64,000 nucleotides of DNA from Ailurus styani (Eukaryota > Chordata > Mammalia > Carnivora > Ailuridae), in NCBI GenBank assembly GCA_002007465.1, contig LNAC01000162.1, positions 1,892,846-1,956,845 on the forward strand, in the 5' to 3' direction. This document shows positions 43,506-55,119 of the stretch, piece by piece; the stretch's first letter is position 1, and every line of letters starts with the position of its first letter. Under the pieces are notes generated by a model. That model did not search any database, was not told where the DNA came from, and saw only the letters and a list, made by a program, of their open reading frames with translations. Position numbers and translations under genes: made by a program.

Positions 43506-44964
43506 AATAAAAGAAAGGGTAAAAACCATATGATTCTCTAAATATATGTCAAAAAAGCACTTAACAAAATACAGCAACCTTTCTTGATAAAAACCCAAGA
43601 AAGTAGGTATAGAAGGAATGTACCTCAACACCATAAAAGCCATACATGAAAGACCCACAGTGAATATCATTCTCAATGCAGAAAAACTGAGAGCTTTTCC
43701 CCTAAGGTCAGGAACACGACAGAGATGTCCACTCCCACCATTGTTGTTCAGTATAGTACTGGAAGTACCAGCCTCAGTAATCAGATAAAAAAAAGAAACA
43801 AAAGCATCCAAATTGTCAAGATAGAAGACAAACTTTGCTCTCCACAGATGACATGATACTTTATGTAAAAAAAAAAACAACCTAGAAGACTCCACCAGAA
43901 AATTGCTAGAACTGATACAGAAATTCAGCAAAACTGGAGGACAAAAAATATCAACATACAGAAATGTGTTGCATTTCTATACACCAATAATGAAGTAACA
44001 GAAAGAGAAATCAAGGAATTGATCCCATACAATTGCACCAAAAATCATGATAGCTAGGAATAAACCTAACCAAAGAGGTAAAAGATCTGTACACTGAAAA
44101 CTATAGAGCACTTATGAAAAAAATTGAAGAAGACACAAAGAAATGAAAAAACATTCCATGTTCTTGGGTTGGAAGAACAAATACCGTTAAAATGTCTATA
44201 CTACCCAAAGCAATCTATACATTCAGTGTAATCCCAATCAAAATATTTTTCACAGAACTAGAACAAACAATCTAAAATTTGTATGGAACAACAAAAGACC
44301 CAGAATAGCCAAAGTAATGTTGAAAAAGAAAAGCAAAGCTGGAGAAATCACAATTTCAGCCTTCAAGCTGTTTTGCAAAGTTATAATCATCAAGACAGAT
44401 AGTACTGGCACAAAAACAGACACAAAGATCAATGAAACAAAATAGAGAACCCAGAAATGGACCCGCAACTGTATAGCCAACTAATCTTTGACAAAGCAGG
44501 AAAGAATATCCCTTGGAAAAAAGACAGTCTCTTCAACAAATAGTGACAGGAAAATTGGACAGTGACATGTGGAAGAGTGAAACTGGATCACTTTCTTACA
44601 CCACACACAACAATAAATTCAAAACGGATGAAGGACCTAAATGTAAGATAGGAAATCATGAAAATCTTAGAGGAGAAAGCAGGCACTGACCTCTTTGACC
44701 TCAGCCAAGGCAACTTCTTACTTGACTCTGGAGTCAAGAGAAACAAAAGCAAAAAGGGACTATTTGGACTTCATCAAGAAAACTTCTGCACAGCAAAGGA
44801 AACAGTCAACAAAACTAAAAGGCAAGTGATGGAATGGGAGAAGATAATTGCAAATAACTTCACAATAAAGGGCTAGTATCCAAAATCTATAAAGAACTTA
44901 TCAAACTCAACACCAGAAAACCACATTATCCAGTTAAGAAATGGGCAGAAGAAATGAATAGAGA

Positions 44965-45156
44965 GGGGCGCTTGGGTGGCTCAGTGGGTTAAAGCCTCTG
45001 CCTTCGGCTCAGGTCATGATCTCAGGGTTCTGGGATTGAGCACTGCATTGGGCTCTCTGCTCAGCAGGGAGCCTGCTTCCTCCTCTCTCTCTGCCTGCTT
45101 CTCTGCCTGCTTGTAATCTCTCTCTCTCTGTCAAATAAATAAATTAAAAAGAAAGA
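44965..45156 (+). mobile_element. Young mustelid-type CAN-SINE with perfect 16-bp TSD
   Basis: GGGGCGCTTGGGTGGCTCAG, TAAAGCCTCTGCCTTCGGCT, GGGATTGAGCACTGCATTGG, CTTCCTCCTCTCTCTCTGCC and CAAATAAATAAATTAAAAA. AAGAAATGAATAGAGA is exact at 44,949 and 45,157. It interrupts the L1 ORF2 C-terminal region. Confidence 0.97.
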
Positions 45157-45654
45157 AAGAAATGAATAGAGACTTTTCCAAAGAAGACATCCAGATGGCT
45201 AACAGACACATCAAAAAATTCTCAACATCACTCAGCATCAGGGAAATACAAATCAAAACCACAATGAGATAACACTTCACACCAGTCAGAATGGCTAAAA
45301 TTAACAACTCAGGAAACAACAGATGTTGGTGAGGATGTGGAGAAGAGGAACACTTTTGCACTGTTGGTAGAAATGTAAGCTGTTCTAGCCACTCTGGAAA
45401 ATAGTATGGAGGTCCCCTAGAAGGTTAAAAATGGAACTATTCTATGATTCAGTATATGCACTACTAGGTACTTATCTGAATTTGTCAAAAATGCTGATTT
45501 GAAGGGGCATGTGCACCTCAATGTTTATAGCAGCATTATTAACTGTAGCCAAATTGTGGAAAGAACCCCAATGTCCATGGACTGATGAATGGACAAAGAA
45601 GTGTTATATATATACAATGGAATATTACTCAGCAATAAAGAGGAATGAAATCTT

Positions 45655-45834
45655 GGGGTCTCTGGGTGGCTCTGTCAGTTAAGTGTCCCACTCTTGTTTT
45701 CAGCTCAAGTGGTAATCTCAGGGTCATGAGATTGAACCCTATATCAGACTCAACACTGAGTATGGAGCCTGTTTAGTATTCTCTTTCTCCCTCTCCCTCT
45801 GCCTCTTACCGTGTGCGCTCTCTTTCTAACTCGA

Positions 45835-45913
<79 letters not shown>

Positions 45914-45940
45914 GAAGGAAGAAAGGAAGGAAGAAAGAAA
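45655..45940 (+). mobile_element. CAN-SINE with an expanded (GAAA)n tail
   Basis: GGGGTCTCTGGGTGGCTCTG, CAGCTCAAGTGGTAATCTCA, GAGATTGAACCCTATATCAG, CTTTCTCCCTCTCCCTCTGC and a tail of about 20 GAAA units degenerating into GGAA/GAAA. Short flanks GAAATCTT and AAAAATCT may be the TSD. An older subfamily than the two upstream SINEs in the same L1. Confidence 0.9.
45833..45940. repeat. (GAAA)n microsatellite
   Basis: Pure GAAA units to about 45,913, then mixed GGAA and GAAA. It grew from the SINE's A-rich tail. A long purine tract of this kind is typically length-variable. Confidence 0.95.
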
Positions 45941-46326
45941 AATCTAGCCATTTGCAATGACATGGATGGAACTAGAGTGTATTATGCTAAATGAAATAAG
46001 TGAGTCAGAGAAAGACAAATATCATATGCTCTCGTTCATATGTGGAATTTAAGAAACAAAACATATGAAGATAGGGGAAGGGAAGGAAAAATAAAATAAG
46101 AGGAAAACAGAGAGGCAAACCATGTAACTATAGGGAACAAACTGAGGGTTGCTGGAGGGAAGGTGGGTAGGTGGATGAGCTAAATGGGTGATGAGATTAA
46201 GGAGGGCACTTGCTGGGATGAGCAGCAGGTGTTATATGTAAGTGATGAATCACTAAATTCTACTCCTGAAACCAGTACTACACTACATGTTAACTAACTT
46301 GAATATAAATTAAAAAAATTCTCCCA

Positions 46327-47184
46327 CACTTTGAGTGCTTTTCTTGAACATTTTCCACTTAAAATATGTCTCAAAACTCATCTAATTTTTTAAAAGAAAA
46401 TACAAAAGGAAATACGTAGTTCTTCACACTCATAAGGTAGAGTTAATTTTTTATAGGAGAGCAGAGAAGCAGAAAACTATGTTGATATTTTCAGTTTAAT
46501 GAAAAACTATTGTTTGGCTTAGTTTTGGATAAACTAATTGTTAAAATACCTGAATGGTAAAAATAGTTTTTAAAAAGTCACAAGTTTAAATAGAATTTCA
46601 TATAAATTTCTGATGCTTTTACCTATAATTATAGAAGTTATAGAAGTTATATTGATAATTATAGAAGTTAAAAATGTATTTGTTCCAAAGAGTCGGTACT
46701 TGGTGTATAACTTACTTTTTACAGACATATAGATTTACTTAAATGACTTAGGTATTATGGAAAATATTTTAATTATGATGAAAGTAATACAGACATTCGA
46801 TGGATTTACTGTATTTGGATATATTGTATTTGGATATATTCCATAATACGAAGAAAGATGTGAAAGAACAGGAAAGTTTGAATCAATATATGAACAATTG
46901 GTAGTCAGAATTTATTGAACTATCTGATTAATTATGAAAGTATTTAATTTTTCCAGAATGCACAGAACCAAAAGGAAAAAAGTCTTTAATTTTTAAAAAT
47001 AATCACAACTTAGAATATATATTACTCTATTTTATTTTAAAATTCTATTTGTTTATACTGCTGAATGATTAACTATCAACAATCCTTCTACAGAGATTAA
47101 AAATGTAAAAAATCAGAAAATTATTTTACCAAGATGTGTGTATATTTACCACATTCTAGTTAAATTTATAAATATAAATGGATT
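46327..47184. other. Unassigned AT-rich stretch
   Basis: No gene or transposon is recognised. Short local repeats occur: TTATAGAAGTTA about three times at 46,630-46,672 and TGTATTTGGATATAT twice at 46,808-46,838. Confidence 0.5.
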
Positions 47185-47285
47185 TTTTTCACAAGTATTT
47201 TTTGAGCATCTATTTGATTCTGGGCATAGTACAAATCTTGAGGAGACAGAGTACAAATATGAACAAGCAAAGAGCACAGTGGTGA
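47185..47285 (-). mobile_element. Possible L2 3' end, antisense
   Basis: CAAGTATTTTTTGAGCATCT, GATTCTGGGCATAGTACAAA and GAGACAGAGTACAAATATGA resemble the reverse-complemented L2 end ('TATTTATTGAGCACCTACTATGTGCCAGGCACTG'). The match is short and weak. Confidence 0.4.
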
Positions 47286-47569
47286 GGTTGTGGTATGCTG
47301 AAGCCAGTTTGTACTGACTCATGATAGCCAATTGTGAGCAACTCTTCTGAAAGCCATGTACAGCGAAATCTTATTGGTATCTTAAAATTGGTGGTAGTGG
47401 AAACCTGGTGAAAATATGCAAATGTTGTGGAAGAGGCACCCCCCCCTTTTTTTCTTTTTTTCCTCCTTCTCAATGGTGGCAGGAGCTAGTAGTTAGCTTT
47501 CTAAGACACTGTTGGGTAAACAGTATAGACTCTGCAGGTATGTATATGTAATCAGCCCTGTTTTGCACT

Positions 47570-47710
47570 GTTTAAAGTTAGACAATTTATTTAACCTTGC
47601 TTAGACTGTCACTTTATACATCAAGTGCAATTCATATCATTAACATCATACATATGTTGTGAGGGTTAAATGAAGTAATAACTGTAAAATGTATAAGTTG
47701 GCTTGATTCA
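47570..47710 (+). mobile_element. MIR 3'-half fragment
   Basis: AGTTAGACAATTTATTTAAC followed by a TCATTAACATCATACATATG region, TTGTGAGGGTTAAATGAAGT, AACTGTAAAATGTATAAG and a TTGATTCATAG end. It follows the MIR order 'GGGCAAGTTACTTAACC ... TTGTGAGGATTAAATGAGAT'. Confidence 0.7.
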
Positions 47711-47878
47711 TAGAAAAATGATTTTTTTTCAGTCAAAGATCATGCTGTCACAGCATCCAAATGCATGTTTATAGTACAACAGATGTTACAATAAGGTAGA
47801 CTAAATTGATAAGTATTGAAGTATCTTAAAATAGCTTTATAGAAAGTATTGAGGTAGTATTTAGAAGAGGATGTTTAA

Positions 47879-48288
47879 ATGGCATATTACTCAGCCAACA
47901 GAAAGATGAATACCCAACTTTTGGATCAACATGGATGGGACTGGCGGAGATTATGCTGTGTGAAATAAGTCAAGCAGAGAAAGTCAATTATCATTTGATT
48001 TCACTTATTTGTGGAAATAAGGAATAGCATGGAGGACTTTGGGAGAAGGAAGGGGAAAATGAAGGGGGTGGAAATCAGAGGGGGTGATGAACCATTAGAG
48101 ACTTTGGACTGTGGACAAACTGAGGGTTTTAGAAGCGAGGGAGTATGGGAGTATGGGTTAGCCTGGTGGTGGGTATAAAGGAGGGCATGTATTGCATGGA
48201 GCACTGGGTGTTATATAAAATAAATCATGGAACACTACATCAAAAACTAATGATATACTGTATGGTGACTAACATAACAATAAAAAAA
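47879..48288 (+). mobile_element. 5'-truncated carnivoran L1 3' end with 16-bp TSD
   Basis: GGCATATTACTCAGCCAACA, CATGGATGGGACTGGCGGAG, AGTCAAGCAGAGAAAGTCAA, GGACAAACTGAGGGTTTTAG and GAGCACTGGGTGTTATATAA with an A-rich end. AGAAGAGGATGTTTAA (47,863) and AGAAGAGTATGTTTAA (48,289) form the TSD with one mismatch. The 3' UTR is diverged from the other L1 copies, so it is a different or older subfamily. Confidence 0.93.
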
Positions 48289-48304
48289 AGAAGAGTATGT
48301 TTAA

Positions 48305-48946
48305 CTCTGTGAAGGAAGCTCAGAGGGATATAATGAAGTAATTTTGACAGATGTATCAGAGTTTGCTAAGTAAAGAAAGTGGATGGTATAAGGAGAATCC
48401 TAACTCATGGAAACTGTGAATGGTACAGATATAGTATAGGGGGACACTTGATAAAATGGATAGTACCTTTCAGAGATAAATGTGTGTGGTTTGTTTTTAA
48501 GACAATTCCGGGCAAAGTGAGCATCTTTTGAGAAAAGCTGCTGACAGTAAATGTCATCTCCCCCAATAATTTTGTGTGAAACATGATATCTTTTAATTTT
48601 CTCTCTGCTCTGTAGTTCCTAGAATTAAGAGAGTGAAAGACATCCTATTGGACACTGACCACCAGACTCATGTAAAATTATAAACTGAAGTACTAACCAA
48701 ATTAGGTCTTCAAAGTGATTTATAAACAGGAAGTAATACACTAAAGTAAGTGTCAGGCTAAATTGTTAAGCATTTACTTTAACTTTTATATTTGAGAACT
48801 TTGGAAAAAAGAGTAACACATGGTCATTTAAATTTAAAAAGCCAGTGTATTTCAAACTTGTATTTAACAAAAACACCCTATTTATAAATTGAGCATTTTA
48901 TGAAATGGGCTGATGGAATAATATTATTTAAATATGATATTTATTG
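48305..48946. other. Unassigned stretch
   Basis: No gene or transposon is recognised. Confidence 0.45.
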
Positions 48947-49147
48947 GAGTCACCTGGGTGGTTCAGTTGGTTAAGTGTCTGAATTTATTTCAGCTCAGGT
49001 CTTGATCTCAGGGTTTGAGACTGAGCCCCAAATTGGGCTCCATGCTAAGCATGGAGTCTCAAGACTCTGTCTCTTTCTCCCTCTGCCAGTCTGCCCCTAC
49101 CCTCTTTCCCCCTCACTAAAATACATACATACATATATAACTAACTA
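48947..49147 (+). mobile_element. CAN-SINE, older subfamily, with diverged 16-bp TSD
   Basis: GAGTCACCTGGGTGGTTCAG, CAGCTCAGGTCTTGATCTCA, GAGACTGAGCCCCAAATTGG and a CTCTTTCCCCCTCACTAAAA end. AATATGATATTTATTG (48,931) and AATAAGATACTTATTG (49,148) flank it. The diverged duplication agrees with an older insertion. Confidence 0.92.
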
Positions 49148-49163
49148 AATAAGATACTTATTG

Positions 49164-50790
49164 TATTTTAATCTGTATTTATTTTTTAATATTTAAAAAT
49201 TTTGAGGGTGCAGTGGTATTTTATCTTGGGTATAATAAAATAATAATGCATAAATGCTTTCATTAGGCATTTTTAGAACCCCCTAGTATTTTCTATTGGG
49301 TTGTTCTAACCTCTTCTTCCATATAATTAATAAAAACAATCTGAAAAGTTTTTATACTCTTAATTAAGAGAGTAGAAAATAAATACATACTAGCAAACAA
49401 TCAGTCACATGTTTTTAATGCTTAAAGTCTTGCTAAGGTATCCTTGGGGCAATCTTCTTCCTTTATATTATGCTCTCCAAAGAAAATAGTACTTTGTAAT
49501 AAGAAATTTGTTTTTTAGTAATATTTAAAGTAGTTAACCTAGTAGTGTAGTATTTAAAGTACTATAAGTTAAAGACTATAGCCTATAGATATAAAGCAAT
49601 TTGATTATAATATAACCTTTTGCACTTATTACTGGTGCTATGAGTCAAAATGTATGTAGGTGATGGGTTTCAAACTCCATATTAGGATAGGCTTGATGGT
49701 TTATTTTTACTGTGTTTCTCAGTCCTGAATATCAGGTAATGGTTGGTATGCTAAACCCTTGCTTACTCTGAACATGAGCAGGCTCTTGTTAGTAAAAATA
49801 AGGCTATTTTACACACTGGCTATTGTTAGTAAAATAATGTCTGTACTCAACTGGTCCATTGAGAAGGATGTTGCAATTATCTTTCCAGGACACTAGATCA
49901 ACAGGGCATGTCCCCAACCCATTGCATAAATATTTTATAGTCAGTAAAAAGTACCTCTCTTCTGGTTTGCTTTCCTCCTTCTATGCTGCAGTAAGCTCTA
50001 GTTGTATGTGTGAGAAATTGAAACCTGTAAGTCCTCTTCCCACTTTGAGGAGCCTCTTTTTTTCCCAGCAGAGTGTTTTTTATAGACTTTTGTCTCTCAG
50101 TGAAGTGACACCTATCTAAGGGAAAAGAATCTGATCCAGCACAAGTTCTGAAATCAGAATTAGTCTTTCACCTGATTAAGAGATTTAGATGATATATGAC
50201 CCATGACTTTAGACCTTACAAGGAAAGGGTTTTGTATTGTTGTAAATAGTGGAGCCAGTAAGAAAATTGGAGGTTTCTAGTCAAAAGCAAAATTAAAAAT
50301 CACTTTAATTCACATGCCAGAATACACATTGTAAAAACTTTTCAAAGTGAAATGAAGGATATTCCAAAACTGAACTAAGACAATAAAAGTAATTTGTCAA
50401 AACCAAACACTTTTAGAGTTACAAAGAAAGTATTTCTAGTTCTGACCCTTAAGACCTATCATTACTATGAGAGACTGTAAAAAAGGTTTGGGAGAAACGT
50501 ATTAAAAGAGTAGAGGTTGATAAGGTAGAAGTCTTCACAGCTGTTATAAAAGTAAATCTTCCTAAACCAGAGCCAGCTGTAAAAGAGAAAGATTTACTGT
50601 TGGCTGTCTCTGTCTCTGCTGCTGTAATGGGCACCATTAGCTATATGTTGTGAAAGCAGCCACTCGGGAAGATGGGAGACATTACTTTTTAGATTGATTC
50701 TGGAATTCTCCCCCATTATTGTTCTACATTCTTGAGAAAAGTTTCATGGAAAGAGCAGACAGCTTTAGACTTAGCTTTTGTGACTTTATT
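49164..50790. other. Unassigned stretch
   Basis: No gene or confident transposon is recognised. GTAATATTTAAAGTAGTTA and GTAGTATTTAAAGTACTATA near 49,519-49,567 are a short imperfect repeat. Confidence 0.45.
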
Positions 50791-51030
50791 ATTGAGGCTG
50801 TGTAGTCTGGTGGGCTTTGATTTTAGATACATATAGGTTGGAATGCCAGTTCTAATTATTATTTGTTCTTGGGGAGTTTGCATTACATTAAAATTTTAAA
50901 TTACATAGTTGAGTAAATGATGATAATAGCAAATATTTATATTATTATTAGGATTAGCATATGTTAATATAATTTCCTAAAACTCTTAGTAAACTTCTTG
51001 GCATACATTTCACAGTAAATGTTAGTTTAA
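50791..51030 (+). mobile_element. MIR fragment, near full length
   Basis: TGTGTAGTCTGGTGGGCTTT, AGGTTGGAATGCCAGTTCTA, TTCTTGGGGAGTTTGCATTA, GAGTAAATGATGATAATAGC, TATTAGGATTAGCATATGTT and AACTTCTTGGCATACATTTC follow the MIR consensus from head to 3' region with heavy divergence. Confidence 0.65.
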
Positions 51031-51380
51031 ATTACAAAGAGTCACACCATAGGCTCTTAGCACTGGCCTTAAGAATTTGCTGTTCTACTGTTATCATATT
51101 TTGGAGAAATTGAACTCATTTTACATACACTTGAGAAAAACTATTAGTCTGTAAAATAACAAACATATTAAAAGAGAAAGGAGAGGTTCCTTAGCTCTTC
51201 ATGGTATTTAAAAATTATCCCAAAGCACTCAGAGCAGTGAGCCTTCAACAGATATTACTCACTAATTAAGCACAAAGAAACAGAAATTTTAATAGAAACA
51301 GAAACTGTTTTGATCAAGAAAAGAGAGGTTCAAGGAGGGAGAAGAAAGCACATTGGAAACAACAACAAAAAGTTCATTCA

Positions 51381-51548
51381 GGGGCCCCTGGATCACTGCG
51401 TTGGTTGGGCCTATGCTTTGGCTCAGGTTGTGATCTCAGGATTCTGGGGTCCCTGCTCAGGAGGTCTGCTTCTTCCTATGCCCCTACCCCCAGCTCGTGT
51501 GCTCTCTCTCTCACTCTCTCAAATAAATAAATAAAATCTTTAAAAAAA
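51381..51548 (+). mobile_element. CAN-SINE with internal deletion, 14-bp TSD
   Basis: GGGGCCCCTGGATCACTGCG, TTTGGCTCAGGTTGTGATCT, CAGGATTCTGGGGTCCCTGC (here the B-box region and about 30 bases are missing), CTTCTTCCTATGCCCCTACC and CAAATAAATAAATAAAATC. AAAAAGTTCATTCA (51,367) and AAAAAGCTTATTCA (51,549) are the TSD with two mismatches. Confidence 0.92.
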
Positions 51549-51562
51549 AAAAAGCTTATTCA

Positions 51563-52033
51563 TAATTACCAGACTGAAGACGGCAGCAGTGTGAGTCAGT
51601 CTCTGAATGAAAAATGCAGGAAATTAAGTACCAGATTCTGGACTCTGTTCTTTATATATATTGCCTCGTTTAATGCACAGGGTAATCCTATGAAGAAAAG
51701 GCTTCCTAATTTTACTAACAAGAAAACCCAGGATATCTATGTACAGAAGTCCTACAGAAGCAGAGATGAGATGGCCTTAACTGGTTTTCTGACATTCTTC
51801 ACTGGCTTTTGTGAAAATAACTTAGGTCAAGGCCAGAAATGTTCCCAGCATTGGCTGAAATTGAAGTAATGAAAGAAGCCTGTGTAGAAAAGGTCATTTT
51901 CTCTTTTTTGGAAGAGCCTAAGGGAAACTGGTAAGCCCTTTCTCCCTAGGACTCAGGTGTGACTTCTGAGGCTGCAAGAAGATACAGTATCATAAAATAG
52001 CATTTTTCAAGCTCAGACCTTTGAAAGTGTCAG

Positions 52034-52094
<61 letters not shown>

Positions 52095-52675
52095 GAGGGT
52101 GAAAAGAGAGAATAGGAGATGAATGGGGCGTTCCCTTTTATCTGTATCACCTTTGTTTTCATTATTACCGTGTACTGTATAGAGTAATGCACAATATGTT
52201 TTTCATACTTTGCTTTTCTTCCAGTTATTTTATCTTCTAGGGCTGTAGGGATAGATTTGTGCTATAGTGGGTTATTAAAGAGATATTAGGTGTCTAGGGT
52301 AGAGGAAGGGGATCTCTGGTAAGGAGCCCTTCTAATCAGGGGGTTAAACCCTTTGAGGGTTGGTGAGGCAAAAATGTGATTATCAATTAATCATGTTATA
52401 ATGAATCCTCTCACATCAATTCACAATATAGAGAAAACAAAATATTATGGTGACTTCTTGGCAGAAGATCATGTACTTCTCATCACTATATACCATGAAA
52501 AGAGCATCTTGAATGATCAGTTCTAAGCTTTACAAAATTAATATAAAGTGGATTTGAAATAGTAAACTCAAGTCATCTGATGGTTGTTCTTGTTCAGTGG
52601 GGGAATTTTCCTCATTATAACCATTGAAATGAACACTTACTATAGTTGTTTTTTTCTTTTTAAACTGTTTGTGTT
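51563..52675. other. Unassigned stretch with one microsatellite
   Basis: No gene or transposon is recognised apart from the (GT)n tract at 52,037-52,089. A 92-codon frame starting at 51,591 has no protein resemblance that I recognise. Confidence 0.45.
52037..52089. repeat. (GT)n microsatellite, about 26 units
   Basis: An uninterrupted GT dinucleotide run flanked by AGGCA and AAAGAGAG. Tracts of this length are usually polymorphic. Confidence 0.97.
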
Positions 52676-53303
52676 CCTCTGTTGGTGGGAATGCAAACTG
52701 GTGCAGCCACTCTGGAAAACAGTATGGAGGTTCCTCAAAAAGTTAAAATACTACTAGGTATTTACCCAGAGGATACAAAAATACTTATTCAAAGGGGCAC
52801 ATGTGCCCTGATGTTTATAGCAGTGTTTTCAACAATAGCCAAATTATGGAAAGAGCCCAAATGTCCATTGACTGATGAATGGATAGAGAAGAAGAGTTAT
52901 ATATATACAATGCAATATTACTCAGCCATAAGAAAGAATTAAATCTTGCCACTTACAATGACATGGGTGGAGCTACAGTGTATTTGGCTGAGCAAAATCA
53001 TAGAAAGACAAATATATAATTTCACTTACATGTGGAATTTAAGAAACAAAGCAGATGAACATAAGGGAAAAGAAAAAAGGGAGGCAAACTATAAGAGACT
53101 TTTAACTATAGAGAACAAACAGGGTTACTGGAGGGGAGATGGGCAGGGAATGAGCTAAATGGGGAATGGCATTGGGGAGGGCACTTGTTGTGATGAGCAC
53201 TGGCTGTTATATGTAAGGGATGAATCACTAAATTCTACTCCTGAAACCAATCTTACACTATATGTTAACTAACTAGAATTTAAATATAAACTTAAAAAAA
53301 AGA
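52676..53303 (+). mobile_element. 5'-truncated carnivoran L1 (ORF2 end and 3' UTR)
   Basis: It begins at the CTGTTGGTGGGAATGCAAAC point of ORF2. The 86-codon frame at 52,682-52,942 keeps the ORF2 tail pattern (IAKLWKEPKCPLTDEWIEK, YTMQYYSAIRKN). The 3' UTR follows with GGGAGATGGGCAGGGAATGA, GGGGAGGGCACTTGTTGTGA and TCACTAAATTCTACTCCTGA. No clear TSD was found. Confidence 0.92.
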
Positions 53304-53859
53304 CAGTGAAACTCTAAGTGTTCTGTGTTTGGAAAATCCCCCATTGTTAGAGTCCCAGCCTCTCCTTATGAAAAGCAGAAAAAAATCTCTCAACCTTCTT
53401 TATAGCTAAAGCAGCATCATGTGACCTAGGTTCTACCAATTAGAAGTATCTGGTTCAGAAACTGGTGACCCAAACAGGCAGGTTTTGCACAGAGTCTATT
53501 TTGGCAGGACTGGTAGATGATACACCCAATTTCCAGCATCAATATTGGTGGGCATCCCAAGAAACTGTCCAATGCCTGGAATCAGTAGAGTTTGGCTGTA
53601 ACAGAAACTGTACTTAATAATGGCAACTACAATTGCTTTTTTTGGTATCTTTAAATTTGTTAAATTTTTATTAAATTTAGAGACTTAAATAAAAATACAA
53701 ATGGATACTTCATATGTAGGTTATACATAACAGTGACTATGTGATCATCCAGAAACCCCCATATTCTGGGTATGCCAAATAATAGTTCTTTGAGTTCTGG
53801 AGCCCCAGTCATCCATATAATTTTACAGGAAAGAAATTAGTTTCCCAACCAGTGATCAT
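53304..53859. other. Unassigned stretch
   Basis: No gene or transposon is recognised between the sense L1 and the antisense L1. Confidence 0.4.
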
Positions 53860-54482
53860 TTTGATCATTTCTTTCATATTTTTATCCTTCAGTTTTATTA
53901 ATAGATTTTATTTTTATGAATTGTGTATCACAGAAAAATTGAAGATGGTAGAAACATCTTATAATACACCCACCCCTAAACACAGTTTCTACAATTATTA
54001 GACATTTTACATTAGTATGATTAGTATGGTACATTTGTTATAATTATAAGCTAATACTGGTACATTATTATTAAGTTAAGTCCATACTTTATTCAGATTT
54101 CTTTCATTTTTACCTAATGTACCTTTTCTCATCCAGGGTCCCATTCTAGATACTACATTTGCTTGTCTTGTCTCTTTAGGCTCTTGGCTGTGAGTGATTC
54201 TCAGACATTCCTTGTTTCCTTGTTTTTGATAATCTTGACAATTTAGATGAGTACTGGTCAAATATATTGTACATGTCTATTTTTCTGTTAGAAGTTTTCT
54301 GATATTTTCCTAACCCCTAGACTGATGTTATGGGTTTTTCAGGAGGAATATCACAGAAATAAAGTACCATTTTCATCATCTCACATCAAGAGTACATACT
54401 ATCAACATGATTTCTGACCATTGGGGTTGATGTTGATCACCTGGCTTAAGTAGAGTTTTTCAGGTTTCTCCAAAGTTATTCT

Positions 54483-54725
54483 TTTTTTTTTTCATTTTTT
54501 TATTTGCCCCAGGGGTACAGGTCTGTGAATCATCATGCTTACACTTTTCACAGCACTCACCAAAGCACAAACCCTCCCCAATGTCCATAACCCATCCACC
54601 CTATCCCTACCCTCCCACCCCCAGTAACCCTCAGTTTGTTTTGTGAGATTAGGAGTCTCTTATGGTTTGTCTCCTTCCCCATCCCATCTTGTTTCATTAT
54701 GTTCCCTCTTATATACTGTAACTAT
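54483..54725 (-). mobile_element. Carnivoran L1 3' end, antisense, with 11-bp TSD
   Basis: A T11 run, then GGGGTACAGGTCTGTGAATC, TTCACAGCACTCACCAAAGC, CCCTCCCCAATGTCCATAAC and CAGTAACCCTCAGTTTGTTT, ending in GAGTCTCTTATGGTTTGTCT. AAAGTTATTCT (54,472) and AAAGTTAATCT (54,726) flank it. This 3' UTR type (CATTGGGGAGGG in sense) differs from the type ending TGAATCACTAAATTC elsewhere, so at least two L1 lineages are present. Confidence 0.88.
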
Positions 54726-55065
54726 AAAGTTAATCTTATACTGTATTCTTTGGAATTTTCTTTGGGAGGAAGTCACCATGTTCAGCACACTAAAAAAGAG
54801 TGGGAAGTCATGCTTTCCCTCCATTAGGATGGGATATCTATATAATTTTTTGAAATTCCTTTGCATGGGAGATTTTTCTCTACTTCCCCATTTGTTAATT
54901 TATCAATCACTTATTTATATCAGTTATAGGCTCATGGATATTTCTTTTATACTTTAAATTTTAAGCTAATACTACTTTCATTATTTTGTTGTTCATGTTT
55001 TTCCTATTTAGGCCATTGGGAGCTCTTTAATTGGTAACTAACTGTGCCCCTTTCACATACTCCCA

Positions 55066-55070
<5 letters not shown>

Positions 55071-55116
<46 letters not shown>
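55071..55116. repeat. (GT)n microsatellite, about 23 units
   Basis: An uninterrupted GT run inside the antisense old L1 3' UTR, at a position where related L1 copies carry a shorter GT/T-rich stretch. Confidence 0.97.

Positions 55117-55119
<3 letters not shown>

Larger units (their letters stand above)
42252..46314 (+). mobile_element. Carnivoran L1, 5'-truncated, ORF2 and 3' UTR, non-functional
   Basis: The longest sense L1 here. It starts before the reverse transcriptase domain (CAAAATGTTTGGGATGCAGC) and runs through CAATGAAACTACGAGCTGGT, GATGAACATGGATGCAAAAA, the catalytic region, the ORF2 C-terminus and the 3' UTR ending TACATGTTAACTAACTTGAA. AAAATTCTCCCA at 42,240 and 46,315 is the TSD. 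The reverse transcriptase motif FADD is changed to S-T-D-D (43,841-43,852) and the frame is broken, so the copy is inactive. Three SINEs (43,299; 44,965; 45,655) interrupt it. Antisense frames of up to 163 codons are shadows. Confidence 0.95.

Noticed and set aside
43440..43931. 163-codon minus-strand open frame
   Set aside because: It is antisense to L1 ORF2 and overlaps a SINE end; no protein resemblance.
42252..46314. Potentially active L1
   Set aside because: The element is 5'-truncated without ORF1, the reverse transcriptase motif is altered, frames are broken and three SINEs interrupt it.
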